64,000 nucleotides of DNA from assembly GCA_023678885.1 (NCBI GenBank), contig CM042993.1, forward strand, positions 7,152,501 to 7,216,500, read 5' to 3'. The position numbers and the translations under genes were made by a program. Of the stretch, positions 1-10,468 are shown piece by piece. The DNA comes from Pogostemon cablin. Lineage: Eukaryota > Streptophyta > Magnoliopsida > Lamiales > Lamiaceae. The stretch's first letter is position 1, and each line of letters begins with the position of its first letter. The notes below the pieces were generated by a model. It saw only the letters and a list, made by a program, of their open reading frames with translations, was not told the DNA's origin and searched no databases.

Positions 1-800
1 AAAAATGTAATATATTAAATTAATAATTCATTTAATTGATTTTTTATTTAAATATTATAAATTTATAAAATATGATAATATTTCTAAAAAGTAGTAATAT
101 TTTTTTTAATATAAAAAATACTGATTAAATAAAAGTGATAACTTTTTATTTAAATTATGTTATGAATAATTTATAATGTTAAAGACTTACGTGAGTCCAC
201 TTTAAGAATGATTTCCATAAGAAGGATAAGAAGTGATAATGTTTATAAGGAAAAGTGATATACAATTGATGAAAAGTGATAATGGTGATGTGAACTATTT
301 CATGAACAGATTATACTATAAATGAAAAGTGATAACATTTAAAAGAAAAAGTGATAACATATTTAATAAAAAGTTATAAATAATTACGAAAGTAAATTTC
401 ACGAACAATTTATAAAATTGATAAAAACGTGATAATATTTTAAAAAATGTGATTGATAATATTTTTAATAATGTAATACCAAGGAAAAGTAATAATTGAC
501 CAATTGAACTATTTCATGAATAAATAATAGGACAATAAAAAGTGATAATATTTTTCATAGAAAGTGATATGTGATTAATGAAAAGTGATAAGCGTCCAAT
601 TACACTGTTTTTTGAACTATTTGTGAAATGAATAAAAATGGATAACAATTTTAATAAAAAAATGATATCTGATCAATAAAAAGTTATATTAAATCAAATA
701 AATTACTTTATAATGAATTCATGAGATAAATAAAAAGTGATAATATTTATCATAAAAAGTGATACATGATTATGATTTTTTTTAAAATAAAAAATAGAAT
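1..800. repeat. AT-rich region with dispersed AAAAGTGATAA motif
   Basis: No gene is seen. From about 200 to 780 the motif AAAAGTGATAA (or GTGATA) recurs many times, spaced by AT-rich sequence, after a start resembling AAAGACTTACGTGAG. The same motif family returns near 11110-11270, 31930-32060, 40800-40930 and 47590-47740. At 40753-40981 it is bounded by inverted repeats, so this stretch is probably an older, decayed copy of that MITE family. Confidence 0.5.
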
Positions 801-1343
801 AATAATAATTAATAAAATAATTTATTAATAAATGAGAAAAAAAACTTCGATTGTTTTCAGCATATGCGGTCGGCGGTCTACTTACCATTTCTTTCATTCT
901 TAAATATTGCTTTATTCATAATTATACTTAATTATTATAACCAAACAGGCCCTTTCTTTCCGTGAGACGGTCTCACCCAATACCTACCAAATATTAATGA
1001 GTACTTTTATCATAAAATCACCAAATTTTATCAAATGATATTTCTTTGGGAGACTTACTATTATGTACAATTCATTTATTATTATTACTTCTGGATACAT
1101 GAACCTAAAATTATTGATGTGAAGTACAAAATTATATTGTGCAATTCCAATATTACCCTTTCATTTCATTTTATCATTAGTAAAGATATTTTAATTACTA
1201 CACTATAGGATCACAAAACAATTTATTTTCCAAATTTATTGCACTTTTAAATCCTTCATTCGAAAACGTTGGGAAATTGTTGCACAACTGATAAACTGGG
1301 AATTTTCAAACTTTTAAAATCTCATCTCCGGCGAATAATATTG
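800..1343. other. AT-rich intergenic stretch, no gene seen
   Basis: No supported reading frame. A short inverted sequence GTGAGACGGTCTCAC near 961-975 resembles the ends of a foldback repeat that also appears at 18121-18170. Confidence 0.4.
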
Positions 1344-1506
1344 CATAATCAGTAAATAATATTGCACAAGTAGTAAATAATTTTGGTACAATAATTTGTG
1401 TACATATTTTTCGGCTAATAGTGACGTGAATAATTCTACACAATTAGTAAATAATTCTGCACAACCAATTAATAATTTTGCACAACTAATTAATAATTTT
1501 GCACAA
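1344..1506 (+). repeat. Degenerate tandem repeat with TGCACAA core
   Basis: Units of roughly 23 bases, each with a core like TTGCACAA followed by an AGTAAATAAT or ATTAATAAT spacer, repeat about six times. The same TGCACAA core forms a shorter-period array at 3037-3125. The open frame across it is only a product of the repeat. Confidence 0.55.
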
Positions 1507-1757
1507 AATAATTTTACTCATTTAATTTTAATAACAATCATAAATACATTCAAGGCATGTATATCATGGAGTCCGGCTAAGTTTGACTCGAATTCGACAT
1601 CTTTCAAGTTGAGACTGTGTCTCTGGTAATAACTTTTTAAAGCTACATCCCATTTTGTTATGGTTGAAGAAACATACTAATCATCTTTAAAAAAAAAAAT
1701 CATTATTGAAGAATATATATAAATAGAGGGAGAGAGAGAGGAACTTGAGAATTACTA

Positions 1758-1907
1758 ATGGAAGATAATGGAAGACGGCGGCGATTGGAATTAATGGATG
1801 CCGAGAGGGAGGAAGGGATGAGTGAATTTGGATGCATATTGGAGTGTGAGGGGATTGGGATAGATAGGAGGGGCAGGCGAGAGATGCATGGATTAATCAA
1901 ATTTTAA
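1758..1907 (+). CDS. Possible small ORF of 49 codons behind a TATA box (unrecognised)
   Basis: A TATA-like sequence (TATATAAATAGA) lies about 35 bases upstream of an ATG at 1758. The ATG opens a 49-codon frame beginning MEDNGRRRRLELMDAER and ending at TAA in 1905-1907. It is rich in Arg and Glu and matches no family I know. The region is flanked by repeats, so it may be a captured 5' gene end or chance. The antisense frame over 1703-1900 is probably its shadow. Confidence 0.15.
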   Translation: MEDNGRRRRLELMDAEREEGMSEFGCILECEGIGIDRRGRREMHGLIKF

Positions 1908-2106
1908 TACTATTTAATTAATATTAGGGTTATATTAGGTATATTATTCTAACTTTTGGTATCTAATAATAATAAATTTGAATGCACATATTTAACAGTA
2001 ATAACATCTAATAGTTTGTAGTTGAAATTATTAATCCTATTCTTTATATTAGGTTGTTAACATATTAACAGTTATCAAAAAGATAGTGAGTCATTAGTTA
2101 ATTTAA

Positions 2107-3413
2107 GGGTTAATTGTGACAAAATACACGACCTTTTACTCTTTTCTCAATTTAATTACGAACTATTTTTTTATTAAAAAAATACATGATCTTTTTCTTT
2201 TTCTTCAATTTAATTATGAACTTTCTTTTTATCAATTAAATACACAATCTTATTTCATTTTCTTAATTTTATCATGAACTTTTTATTTTATTAATTAAAT
2301 ATGAAATATTTTATGTTTTACAATTTAATTAAAATTCTTCTATTATTAAAATTCTATACACATTAAATATTTAAATATAATATAGTATGAATTACATATT
2401 AAATATTAAAAAATCATAGAAATATACATAAATTTTATATAATTTAACTCAATTTGAATTAATTAGTTTATAGATAATTAAATAATTGATAAATTTAGTT
2501 AAAAATTAATATTTTCGGTTCGAAGGTATATGCTTGCATCATTGAAATCCAGAAAATAATCACATTAAGCACAGTAATTAAGTTAGAGATTTTTTTTTTA
2601 ATTTTTGAATTATCTTAAAAGATAATTAATTTTATATTTGAGATACATTATATGAATTAATTTTACGATTTTTTTATATATTTTTCATATTTCATATGTA
2701 ACTTTTACATTTTAAACATTTATTGTGTATTGATTTTTATTGATAGAATTTTAATTAAATTAAATTGTAAGAACATAAAAGATCACATATTTAATTAAAA
2801 GAAAGTTTGTGATAAAATTGAGAAAATAGAATAAGAGCATATATTTAATTGATAAAAAAAAGTACGTGATTAAATTGAGAAAAAAGAAAAAGGTTGTGTA
2901 TTTTCTTGATAAAAAAAAGGATCACTTACTATTGGATACATAAAATAATGCATAATTGCTATAAACTACATGACTTAAAGCACTAATACTCATAACTACA
3001 CAATTATGATTGTGATACCATAAATACCCCTATATGTTTGCACAATTTGTTTGCACAATTTGCTTGCACAATTTGCTTGCACAAATTTGTTTTGTACAAT
3101 TTGATTTGCACAATTTTATTTTGCATATTTAAAGTTCCGGCGGAGGTCCGGCAGCCGGCGGCGGAGGTCATGCGGTGGTCCGGCGACGGTCCGGCAGTGA
3201 GTGGGTGGGTGAGGGGTAGGGTTTGTGTATGTGATTATAAGGTTATATTTGATATTTTACTTTAATATTTTGTATGTGAAATTAATTATTTGAATTCATT
3301 ATATCTCATAGTAATTTAAGGTTAAAATGTGTACCTATTATTCTTTTAAAAAAATAGTTCGTGATTAAATTGTAAAAATAGAAAAAGTTCTTGTTTTTTA
3401 ACGCAATTAACCC
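2107..3413. mobile_element. Non-autonomous DNA transposon with 9-bp target duplication (Mutator-like)
   Basis: The ends are GGGTTAATTGTG and CGCAATTAACCC, an imperfect terminal inverted repeat. The element is flanked on both sides by the identical 9-base sequence TTAATTTAA (2098-2106 and 3414-3422), the target duplication length of Mutator-like elements. The arms hold several diverged repeats of a module like TACACGATCTTTTT...TCTCAATTTAATTA, in one orientation on the left (about 2130-2340) and inverted on the right (about 2780-2920 and 3340-3400). The centre holds a TGCACAA array and a short GC-rich block (3136-3215). No transposase is seen. Confidence 0.75.
3037..3125 (+). repeat. Short tandem repeat, TTTGCACAA units
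   Basis: About seven units of 11-14 bases with the core TTTGCACAATTTG. It lies inside the 2107-3413 element, next to a GGTCCGGCGACGG-type GC-rich block. The open frame across it (3038-3265) is a repeat product. Confidence 0.6.
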
Positions 3414-3647
3414 TTAATTTAACTGTATTTAATGGGTTAATACAAAAACAACATGAAATTTTTGTGTTTTTACCAAATTGACACGATAACAATACAATGT
3501 CAAACGCTAACCTACAATGCTTGTGTCTTGAATGAAATTTCCATCCCTAATTTAAAGCAACGAGACTTTGAAAAATACTACTTCTTGTGTACTTTAAAGT
3601 TTAAATATTTACAAATATACAAACATGAGTACTCTAACTAATTACTA

Positions 3648-3874
3648 CTCCCTCCATCTCGATTTACGAGGGTCATTTTTCCATTTTGGTCGTCCCACTC
3701 AAAGAGTCTTATTTTCTTTTTTACATACATGACACCCACACACCCCCTCTAATACAATTAAAATATGGGACTCACACTCCCACTAATAAAACTACACACT
3801 ACACATTAAATAATAATACTCCTTAATCTACGTGTCAAAAAGCAAATGACACTCTCACGCCGGGACGGAGGGAG
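3648..3874. mobile_element. Stowaway-type MITE
   Basis: The 227-bp element starts CTCCCTCCATC and ends CGGGACGGAGGGAG, an inverted repeat typical of plant Stowaway MITEs. TA dinucleotides flank both ends (3646-3647, 3875-3876). Confidence 0.85.
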
Positions 3875-3929
3875 TATATGGGTAACTTAATGTATTATCT
3901 GTGTATGAGTGAGTTGAGTATGGAGTGAA

Positions 3930-4215
3930 TCTTTGTAAAATAATTTTATGAGTATAAAAAATTACACTTCGAAGAGTAATATTATTTTAGAAAAGTAATA
4001 GTTTATCTCTTTAAAAAATAATTTTTCATATATTAAAGAGTAATCGTTAAATCAGGATTTACAATAATTTAAATAGTAATTTATTCATTCTGAAAAGTAA
4101 TAATTTATGTTTTCAAAAAGTAATTTTTTATGTACTAGAGTAATTGTTGAAAACATAATTCACCTTTGAAACCGATTCACACCAATATTTGTCTCTATAT
4201 ATTAATTTTATTTTG
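3930..4215. repeat. Dispersed AGAGTAATAATTT repeat
   Basis: Recurring modules such as GAAGAGTAAT and TTTATGTACTAGAGTAAT. A related sequence occurs at 28507-28822 inside a hAT element, which shows it is mobile. Clear terminal repeats were not resolved here. The next stretch to 4700 is AT-rich with no gene seen. Confidence 0.45.
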
Positions 4216-4696
4216 AGATATAATAAAAATATCTTTTAGAAGTACTCTTTTGAGAGACGGTTAACTCATTATTAAAATTAATTATTATATAGAAAATGTA
4301 AAAATATTATTGGAGTTCATGCATTCAGTTGCAAAAATTCACCTATATATTAATTTTTATTAATAGTATATACTATATGTTTTTTTAGTAAATATAAAAA
4401 TTTTTATATTCAGGTTTTTTATTTAAAAAAATAGATAATTAACAAAAAAAATTAAATAACAAAATATATAAATTCTTATTCATTAGTATAAAAATTCAAT
4501 TTTTCATAAGAGAGTTTGCCTAATTAACGAGTTATTAAAATATAAATTTTCATTAAAATATGATTGCAGTATATTATATTTATATTTTGCATACATTGTT
4601 ATCGCCAATCATCGATCTTTTAATACAAAACCTCTGCTTAAACAAAGATGTTATTATGCTTATTCTTTGAAACCCAAACATTTGAAAGCGAAAACA

Positions 4697-4699
<3 letters not shown>

Positions 4700-4733
<34 letters not shown>
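4700..4733 (+). repeat. Poly(T) tract
   Basis: An uninterrupted run of about 34 T. On the minus strand this is poly(A), so it could mark the 3' end of a retroposed sequence, but no retroposon body was recognised. Confidence 0.7.
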
Positions 4734-4737
<4 letters not shown>

Positions 4738-4939
4738 GAACTCTTTTATGTATCCTACTCTCCCTCCAAATTCAATACTTACCCAATTCTTTATTTTATT
4801 AATATGGATTATTACTTATAGTTATGCACATGTATAGCCTAATTTTCTACACTTAACAATAATTTAATTCAATATTAATATACACTAAATAAGATAAAAA
4901 TAATGGGTGAAAGATTTAAGGATAATTATAAAAAACCTT

Positions 4940-5290
4940 TTCTTTAAGTTAATCGTATATTTTATGTTTCTTTCTCAAGGATCGAGTATTTTTTGTTTCC
5001 CTCTGAAGAATGCAACGTATTTTCTGTTTCTCTCTAAAAAATGCACACTAATGTACGTTTAGTAGGGTTCTTCAATTTAATTGCATATTTTATGTTTCTC
5101 TCTCAAGAATGCACTCTTATAATATACATTAGTAGGTTTTTCAATTTAATCATGTATTTTTTGTTTATCTCTCAAGAATTAACCGTATTTTCCGGTTCTC
5201 TCTCAAGAGTGCACATTAATGTACATTAATAGTCTTCAATTTAATCACGTATTTTATATTTCTCTTTCAAGTATGCATACTAATGTATAT
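4940..5290 (+). repeat. Diverged tandem repeat of about 60-65 bp
   Basis: Units built from TATTTTATGTTTCTCTCTC, AAGAATGCAC, a TAATGTACATTAGTAG segment and TTCAATTTAATC repeat about five times with many changes. The array stops just before the left inverted repeat at 5303. Confidence 0.6.
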
Positions 5291-5599
5291 TCATATAAAT
5301 ATGGCTTAATTGCGTGAAAAATCCTAAACTTTTATTGTATTGCAAATTAATCATAACCTTTGTGAAATTGCAAAAAAAAAAAACATGACTTTTAACATTG
5401 GTTGCAAATCGCACCCATCGGGAAGATGAACCTGCCCGACTGCTGACGTGGCATTTTAAATCCATGTAACACCTCCAGGTAGGATATGAAATGACATCGT
5501 TTCATGGATGGCTCATTCTCAAATGACTTCCCTTGCCACCACACGGAGGAGCACCACCAGTAATCTGTCACCACCTATCTACCACTACAAGAAACAGTC

Positions 5600-6530
5600 G
5601 GAATACCGACGGATTTATCGACGAAAAAAATTCATCGGTAATTACCGATGTTTTATTGATTTAATACGATTTATCTTTAAAAAAATCATTAAAAAAATTA
5701 TCGATGATTTTTGCGACGGATTACCGACGGAATTAGAGATAATTTTTCTGTCGATATATCCGTCGTTATTTTGGAGGAATTAAATCCCGAAAGATTATCG
5801 ACGATAATTTTTCGTCGGTAAATAAGTATAATTTTATTTAAAGAATATTAATTTTAGTCTTTAATTTATAAACGGATTAAATCCATCGGTATATATATCA
5901 AATTTTATTTTAAAAAATAATAATTTTAGTCTTTAATTTAGCGACAGATTTAATCAATCGGTAAATATATCAAATTTTATTTTTAAAAAAATTAACTTTA
6001 ATTACCGAAGGATTAAATCCGTCGGTAAATATATCAAATTAATTTTTAAAAAATAATTTAGTATTTACTTTACCGACGGATTATTCCGTCGGGACATATA
6101 CAAATTTTATTTTTTAAAAAAAATAATTTTAGTCTTTAATTTAGCGACGGATTTCATCCATCGGTAAATATATCAAATTTTATTTTTAAAAAAATTAATT
6201 TTAATTAACGACGGATTAAATCCATCGATAAATATATCAAATTTATTTTTAAAAAATAATTTAGTATTTACTTTACCAAAGGATTATTTCGTCGGGAAAT
6301 ATACAAATTTTATTTTAAAAAAATAATTTTAGTCTTTAAATTATCGACGGATATAATCTATCGGTAAATATATCAAATTTTATTTTTTAAAAAAAATTAA
6401 TTTTAATTACCGACGGATTAAATCCGTCAGTAAATATATCAAATTTATTTTTAAAAAATAATTTAGTATTTACTTTACCGACGGATTATTCCGTCGGGAA
6501 ATATACAAATTTTATTTTAAAAAATACGAC
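5600..6530. repeat. Subterminal repeat array (ACCGACGGAT...ATCCGTCGG)
   Basis: Palindromic modules GACGGATTAAATCCGTCGGTAA alternate with AAATATATCAAATTTTATTTTT spacers at periods of roughly 55-65 and 110 bases. In CACTA elements such repeats are transposase-binding sites; here that is inference. A smaller matching set lies at 9555-9817. Confidence 0.75.
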
Positions 6531-6649
6531 ATTTCTATCAAATTAAAGTCGATCCCTCCATCTTTAGATTAAGATTGAACTCAAAACCTAAAACACTAAT
6601 TCATCGCGCACGACATCTTCGAGCCTGCGATTACTCCCGCCGGCGAGAC

Positions 6650-7680
6650 GCGGTCTGGTGTCCGGTGACCGGTGGCCGGCCCCCCTCCCCCCACCCCTTC
6701 TCGTATTTGTTTTTACATTTTTCTCTATTTTGACTTCACGGTCAATTCTTGCTGCCCTTGGCTCTATTCAAGGACCTGAATTTTCTCGAAGGGTTTCTTC
6801 TTCAATCTCTCACGGGCCTTCTTTAGTCAATCGGTTGTGTACCCCTTTTCAACCAGCTGCCGGCCACCTCCATTGGCGGCCTCTTTCAGATCTTCCTTGG
6901 GCAGTCCTCCGCTGCCGCCTCAGCCTTTGGGCTTCGAGATTTAATCGCCGAAGGATCTGTCACGTGATTCAGCTGCTTTGACCATCGATGGGCCTTCCCA
7001 CTGTCAATCCTGTCTGCGGCTGGTCTTCGCTGCTCGCCGATAGCTCAAGGGATTTTCGGCCATGCCTCCGATGGTCTTCTTGGAGTCGGCTGCACCAGAT
7101 TCGCCGCCTATGGTTTTCTGTGTGGACCGCGCGGATCTGACGGCCTTCTCTCCAGATCTGCTTTTGGCGGCCGCTCTTCCTCCGCCTCTTGTCCGGTCAT
7201 GGTTCTTTTTGTCGGCTTCGTCTCTATCCAGCAGACAAACTTGCCACCTCCTATCCTGCCGCTGAGCTTCAATGTGCGACTTAATAATTCCGGTAGCCTG
7301 TTCGCTGCCTGTCCTGCTCAAGCACGCGGCGCCTTCGTCGATTCCTAGGGCAGCTTCCTTCTTTCGATGCGCTCTTCGATCTGTTTCTCTGGCAGTCGCC
7401 GTGCGGCTGCCTCTTCTTCTTGGGCCATTTTTTGCTTTTATTGGATTGTTACTCTTGTCGGATCCGCTCTTCATTTAGACCTTCCATTGGTGTGCACGTA
7501 TGCTCCGACTTGTTCATACTCCAACTGGATTTTTTCGATGATTTTGCTCATTACTCCGAGTCCCCGGCTACTGTTTTACTTTCAGAAACTTTTAGCTGCC
7601 ACCGAAGTGTCTTTTCTCGATGATTTTTTCCCTCGATGAGTGTTGGTAACAACATCTTTTTTTGATGTTTCTACTGTCTT
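6650..7680. other. GC-rich block, unidentified origin
   Basis: This is about 1 kb, much richer in G and C than its surroundings, with overlapping open frames on both strands (for example 7004-7474 minus, 156 codons; 6658-6981 plus). None resembles a protein I know and the frames contradict each other. It directly precedes the Cpn60 fragment inside the CACTA-like element and may be more captured sequence. I cannot assign a source. Confidence 0.3.
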
Positions 7681-7712
7681 GGGCAGCCTGTGGGAGAGTG
7701 AATCAGTTGTAG

Positions 7713-7866
7713 CAGGGGGCGAAGATTGGGCCAAAGTAGTCGAAATATCGGTTTGTGGTGAGGATAAATGCTAAGGAGATTGCTTTTGATCAGAAGTCGA
7801 GGTCTGCAATGCAGCCCGACATCGATAAACTCGCAGACGCTGTTGGTCTCACTCTTGGTCCAAGAG
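7713..7866 (+). pseudogene. Captured fragment of chloroplast chaperonin 60 alpha
   Basis: The frame around 7755-7866 reads FVVRINAKEIAFDQKSR, then KLADAVGLTLGPRG. This is the N-terminal end of mature plastid Cpn60-alpha, the subunit of the GroEL-like ring that folds Rubisco and other stromal proteins. It stops at a GT splice donor (AGAG|GTAATTC) at the conserved LTLGPRG|RN position, and intron-like sequence follows. There is an in-frame TAG at 7737-7739, in what would be the transit-peptide region. The rest of the 550-residue protein (equatorial, intermediate and apical domains) is absent. It sits inside the CACTA-like element upstream of an ALG5 fragment in the same orientation, so it is a transposon-captured pseudogene. 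The alpha assignment rests on AKEIAFDQ; the beta subunit differs there. Confidence 0.8.
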
Positions 7867-8268
7867 GTAATTCTTCAATAACTGTTGATTGCGTTCATTT
7901 TTTTTTTGTTAATCTTAATGCTCTAATTTCTGAATTTGTTGATGAGGATTGTTGTTGGGTTTTGGTGTTTTGATGTTGACTTTGTTTTCGCCGAGATAGG
8001 ATGGGTTAAATATGAATAAATCAGGGCAGAGCAAGATGAAAAGTTGAGGGAGGCTTGATGAAATTTATGTTTTGCGTTCATCTCAATATCCCCAGTTTAT
8101 AACCTTGATGAACTAGCAGAGTACACTATATATAGAACAAAATGCCAATTAAACCACTTTGTAAGTCCATCTCTCTCACTCCTCCATAGTCTTTGCCTTG
8201 AAGCTACCTCTTCTGCAATGCATTCTTCACCATCTCTTATTTTAAATAGTTTATCATTATTTTTTTAG

Positions 8269-8534
8269 ACACAGTGTTGTAAATGTCAGGGTAGTCCTTC
8301 TTGGCCAGAACCATGGAAAGGGGGAAGCCATAACAAAAGTGAGTGAATTCTGAATGATAATTTCAGCAAAAAACTTTGATATATTATATTGTGCTGCCAA
8401 CAAATAATTAAATCTTTTTGCATCTGGGAAGCATGGCTAAACAGGGGATGCTTCACTCACGTGGCGAACTACTTCTAATGCTTGATGCTGATGGCGCCAC
8501 TAAAGTGAGTGTCCTTGAGAAACTTGAAAATAAA
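8269..8534 (+). pseudogene. Captured fragment of ALG5 (dolichyl-phosphate beta-glucosyltransferase)
   Basis: Two exon-like pieces with an intact intron. The first (8269-8338) reads NVRVVLLGQNHGKGEAITK and ends at a GT donor. The second (8445-8534), after an AG acceptor, reads GMLHSRGELLLMLDADG, then ATKVSVLEKLENK. These match the nucleotide-sugar binding core of ALG5, including the DAD metal-binding motif. ALG5 is the ER enzyme that makes dolichyl-phosphate-glucose for N-glycan assembly. Only this core is present: the N-terminal membrane anchor and the rest of the GT-A domain are missing. The retained intron shows capture at DNA level and not through a retrocopy. Downstream sequence to 9550 was not recognised. 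Confidence 0.8.
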
Positions 8535-9554
8535 GTTGGTTACCCTTCTGACTATTTACTCATTAAAGATTTTCTTTACTAAAAATATACTATTATCATT
8601 AGTGAAAGTGTGATAGAGAGTACATTAAGGTATTTTCATGTTAAGGCGTCTGAAGTTCTCATATTTATTCTTGGCAGCTTTTCTGGCTATGTTAAGAAAG
8701 TACATTAAGATATGCGTCGACTTGTTGATTTGATATGTGATTACTAGTTTTGAAAGTTCTATTAGAACTACATGATCAACAGCATGAAGTTGTAATAAAG
8801 GAAAGACTAAGATATTTGAATGGACATATTAGAATAATTTCTAAGGATGATGAGTTATTTAAAACTATCTTCTGTAATCCTATAAACATAGGGTTGCTCC
8901 ATGTGATTTTCTTTTGTTTTCTTTTAAATTTTCTTAATTTTTTACCTAAACTTTCATTCTTTGTTTTGGAATGGGGCTCCAAGTCATGGAACTCACATGA
9001 AAGTACTTTTGAGACTGGATATTTGTTCTTTGAAACCATTGCAATAGAGCCGATTATAGAGATTCTACTTAGTTTTAGTTTGTTATTCTCTTACTCTTTT
9101 GGTAGAAGATAGTACTATTTTTTATATGTGTATTCTGATTCTTTCAGGTTGCTTTTCATTTTTAGGGTACTGGAAGTGGTGCTCTGCCAGTTGTCTCATT
9201 TTTATTTTTAAGAGACTCTTGCATACGACTTGGTTCTGACTGCCTGGATGATTGCATCAAAGGAATGCACAAAGCCTATGTCCTAAATTGCCACTTTGTC
9301 AATTCGACAAAAATGCTACCAATTTTTTTTTGTGGGATCATATTCAACTATTTAGGTTGAGTAATTTCTCTATTTGTTCTTATCTGATGTAATAGGAATT
9401 GAAGTAGGTCTACCAAATTCTTGTACTTATTTAAAATTATGTAGGGTTTTTTGAATTTCAATGTTATATTGAGTGAAAAATTTATGTTAGGTGGTTTTTA
9501 TTGAAGATTTATTAAATTGAAAAAAAATTAATTTTTTTTTATTTTTCCTTTTGC
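8535..9554. other. Interior of the CACTA-like element, nothing further recognised
   Basis: AT-rich sequence with frames on both strands (8750-9112 plus, 8776-9039 minus) that overlap and resemble no known protein. Intron-derived sequence from the captured ALG5 gene is one possible source. Confidence 0.3.
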
Positions 9555-10135
9555 ATTTTACCGACGGATTTTTCCGTCGGTAAGTTATTATTTATTTTAA
9601 TTTTAAATTTTGAATTTATCAACGGATTATTTTCGTCGGTAAACTTACCGACGAAAAAATCCGTCGGTAAAAACGTTTCGTCTTTAATTACCGATGGATT
9701 TAAAATTCCGTCGCTAAAAAATTATCGACGCAAGTTTTCGCGACAAATCCATTTTCGTCGATAAATTTTTTACCGATGAATTTTTTATATGTTATCGACG
9801 GATTATCGACGTATACGCTACCTCCTTCCCATCATTCCCTCTATCTACACTCTCCTCTTTTCCATGGACCCAATTCTCCAACCCTCTGCAATTTTTCTCC
9901 TTCCATCCCATATCTGTAAATGAGGGAAACACCATATGCATGTAGAAAATTCTATAACATAACACTAGTTTTTGCAAGTGTGAACCACAAGCATCAAATT
10001 ACTTTATGACAATCCTAACACCCACAAATGAATACCAAGTTTCCAATGTGTAATTGAGAATTTCTTTTTTTTTTCTTTTCTTTTTTATTTTTTTACAATT
10101 AACCCATTGAAATTAATCAATTGAAAATAAGAAAT

Positions 10136-10468
10136 TTAATGATTCTGGTATTTTTTTAATAAGTGATGAACATAGAGATTTGGGTAGTGAGAGACAGAAG
10201 AGTGAGAGCTCCAAGCTATGAGCAAAAAAAAAAAGTGAAGAAAGAAATGCGTGAAAGTGTTTCCCCTTATTCCGACCTTTCTCTCCATGCAGTGATGAAA
10301 TGTCAGAACAATTTCTTTTAGACCCGTGGCCCATCGTTCTCCGACCCTCGACGATGGTGTATCGCCGGGGAGTCTGGCGGATCTGTCTACGTGGCGAGAG
10401 GAGTCGATTATAACGGCGTCGCTCGATTGGTCGAGAAGTGGGACTTCAATGAACGGCAACTCCATCAC
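10136..10468 (-). CDS. Unrecognised reading frame inside the composite element
   Basis: An ATG at 10468 opens 110 codons beginning MMELPFIEVPLLDQSSDA and continuing through DTPSSRVGERWATGLKE. The first 65 codons have a normal GC-rich coding look. The rest drifts into Phe/Leu-rich AT-rich sequence, as expected when a captured exon runs out. I do not recognise the family. It may be a third captured fragment; evidence that it is expressed is lacking. Confidence 0.2.
   Translation of the reverse strand: MMELPFIEVPLLDQSSDAVIIDSSRHVDRSARLPGDTPSSRVGERWATGLKEIVLTFHHCMERKVGIRGNTFTHFFLHFFFLLIAWSSHSSVSHYPNLYVHHLLKKYQNH

Larger units (their letters stand above)
5583..9817. mobile_element. CACTA-like element carrying captured gene fragments
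   Basis: The left end is CACTACAAGAAACAG, the classic En/Spm (CACTA) terminus. Dense subterminal repeats of ACCGACGGATT / AATCCGTCGGTAA follow, about fourteen copies over 5600-6530, and return inverted at 9555-9817. This is the expected design of a CACTA element. The matching GTAGTG right end is not seen, so the right border is approximate and possibly lost. No transposase is recognised; the interior holds pieces of host genes. Confidence 0.7.

Noticed and set aside
7004..7474. 156-codon minus-strand frame
   Set aside because: Arg/Ala-rich low-complexity translation in a GC-rich block, overlapping plus-strand frames, with no recognisable motif.
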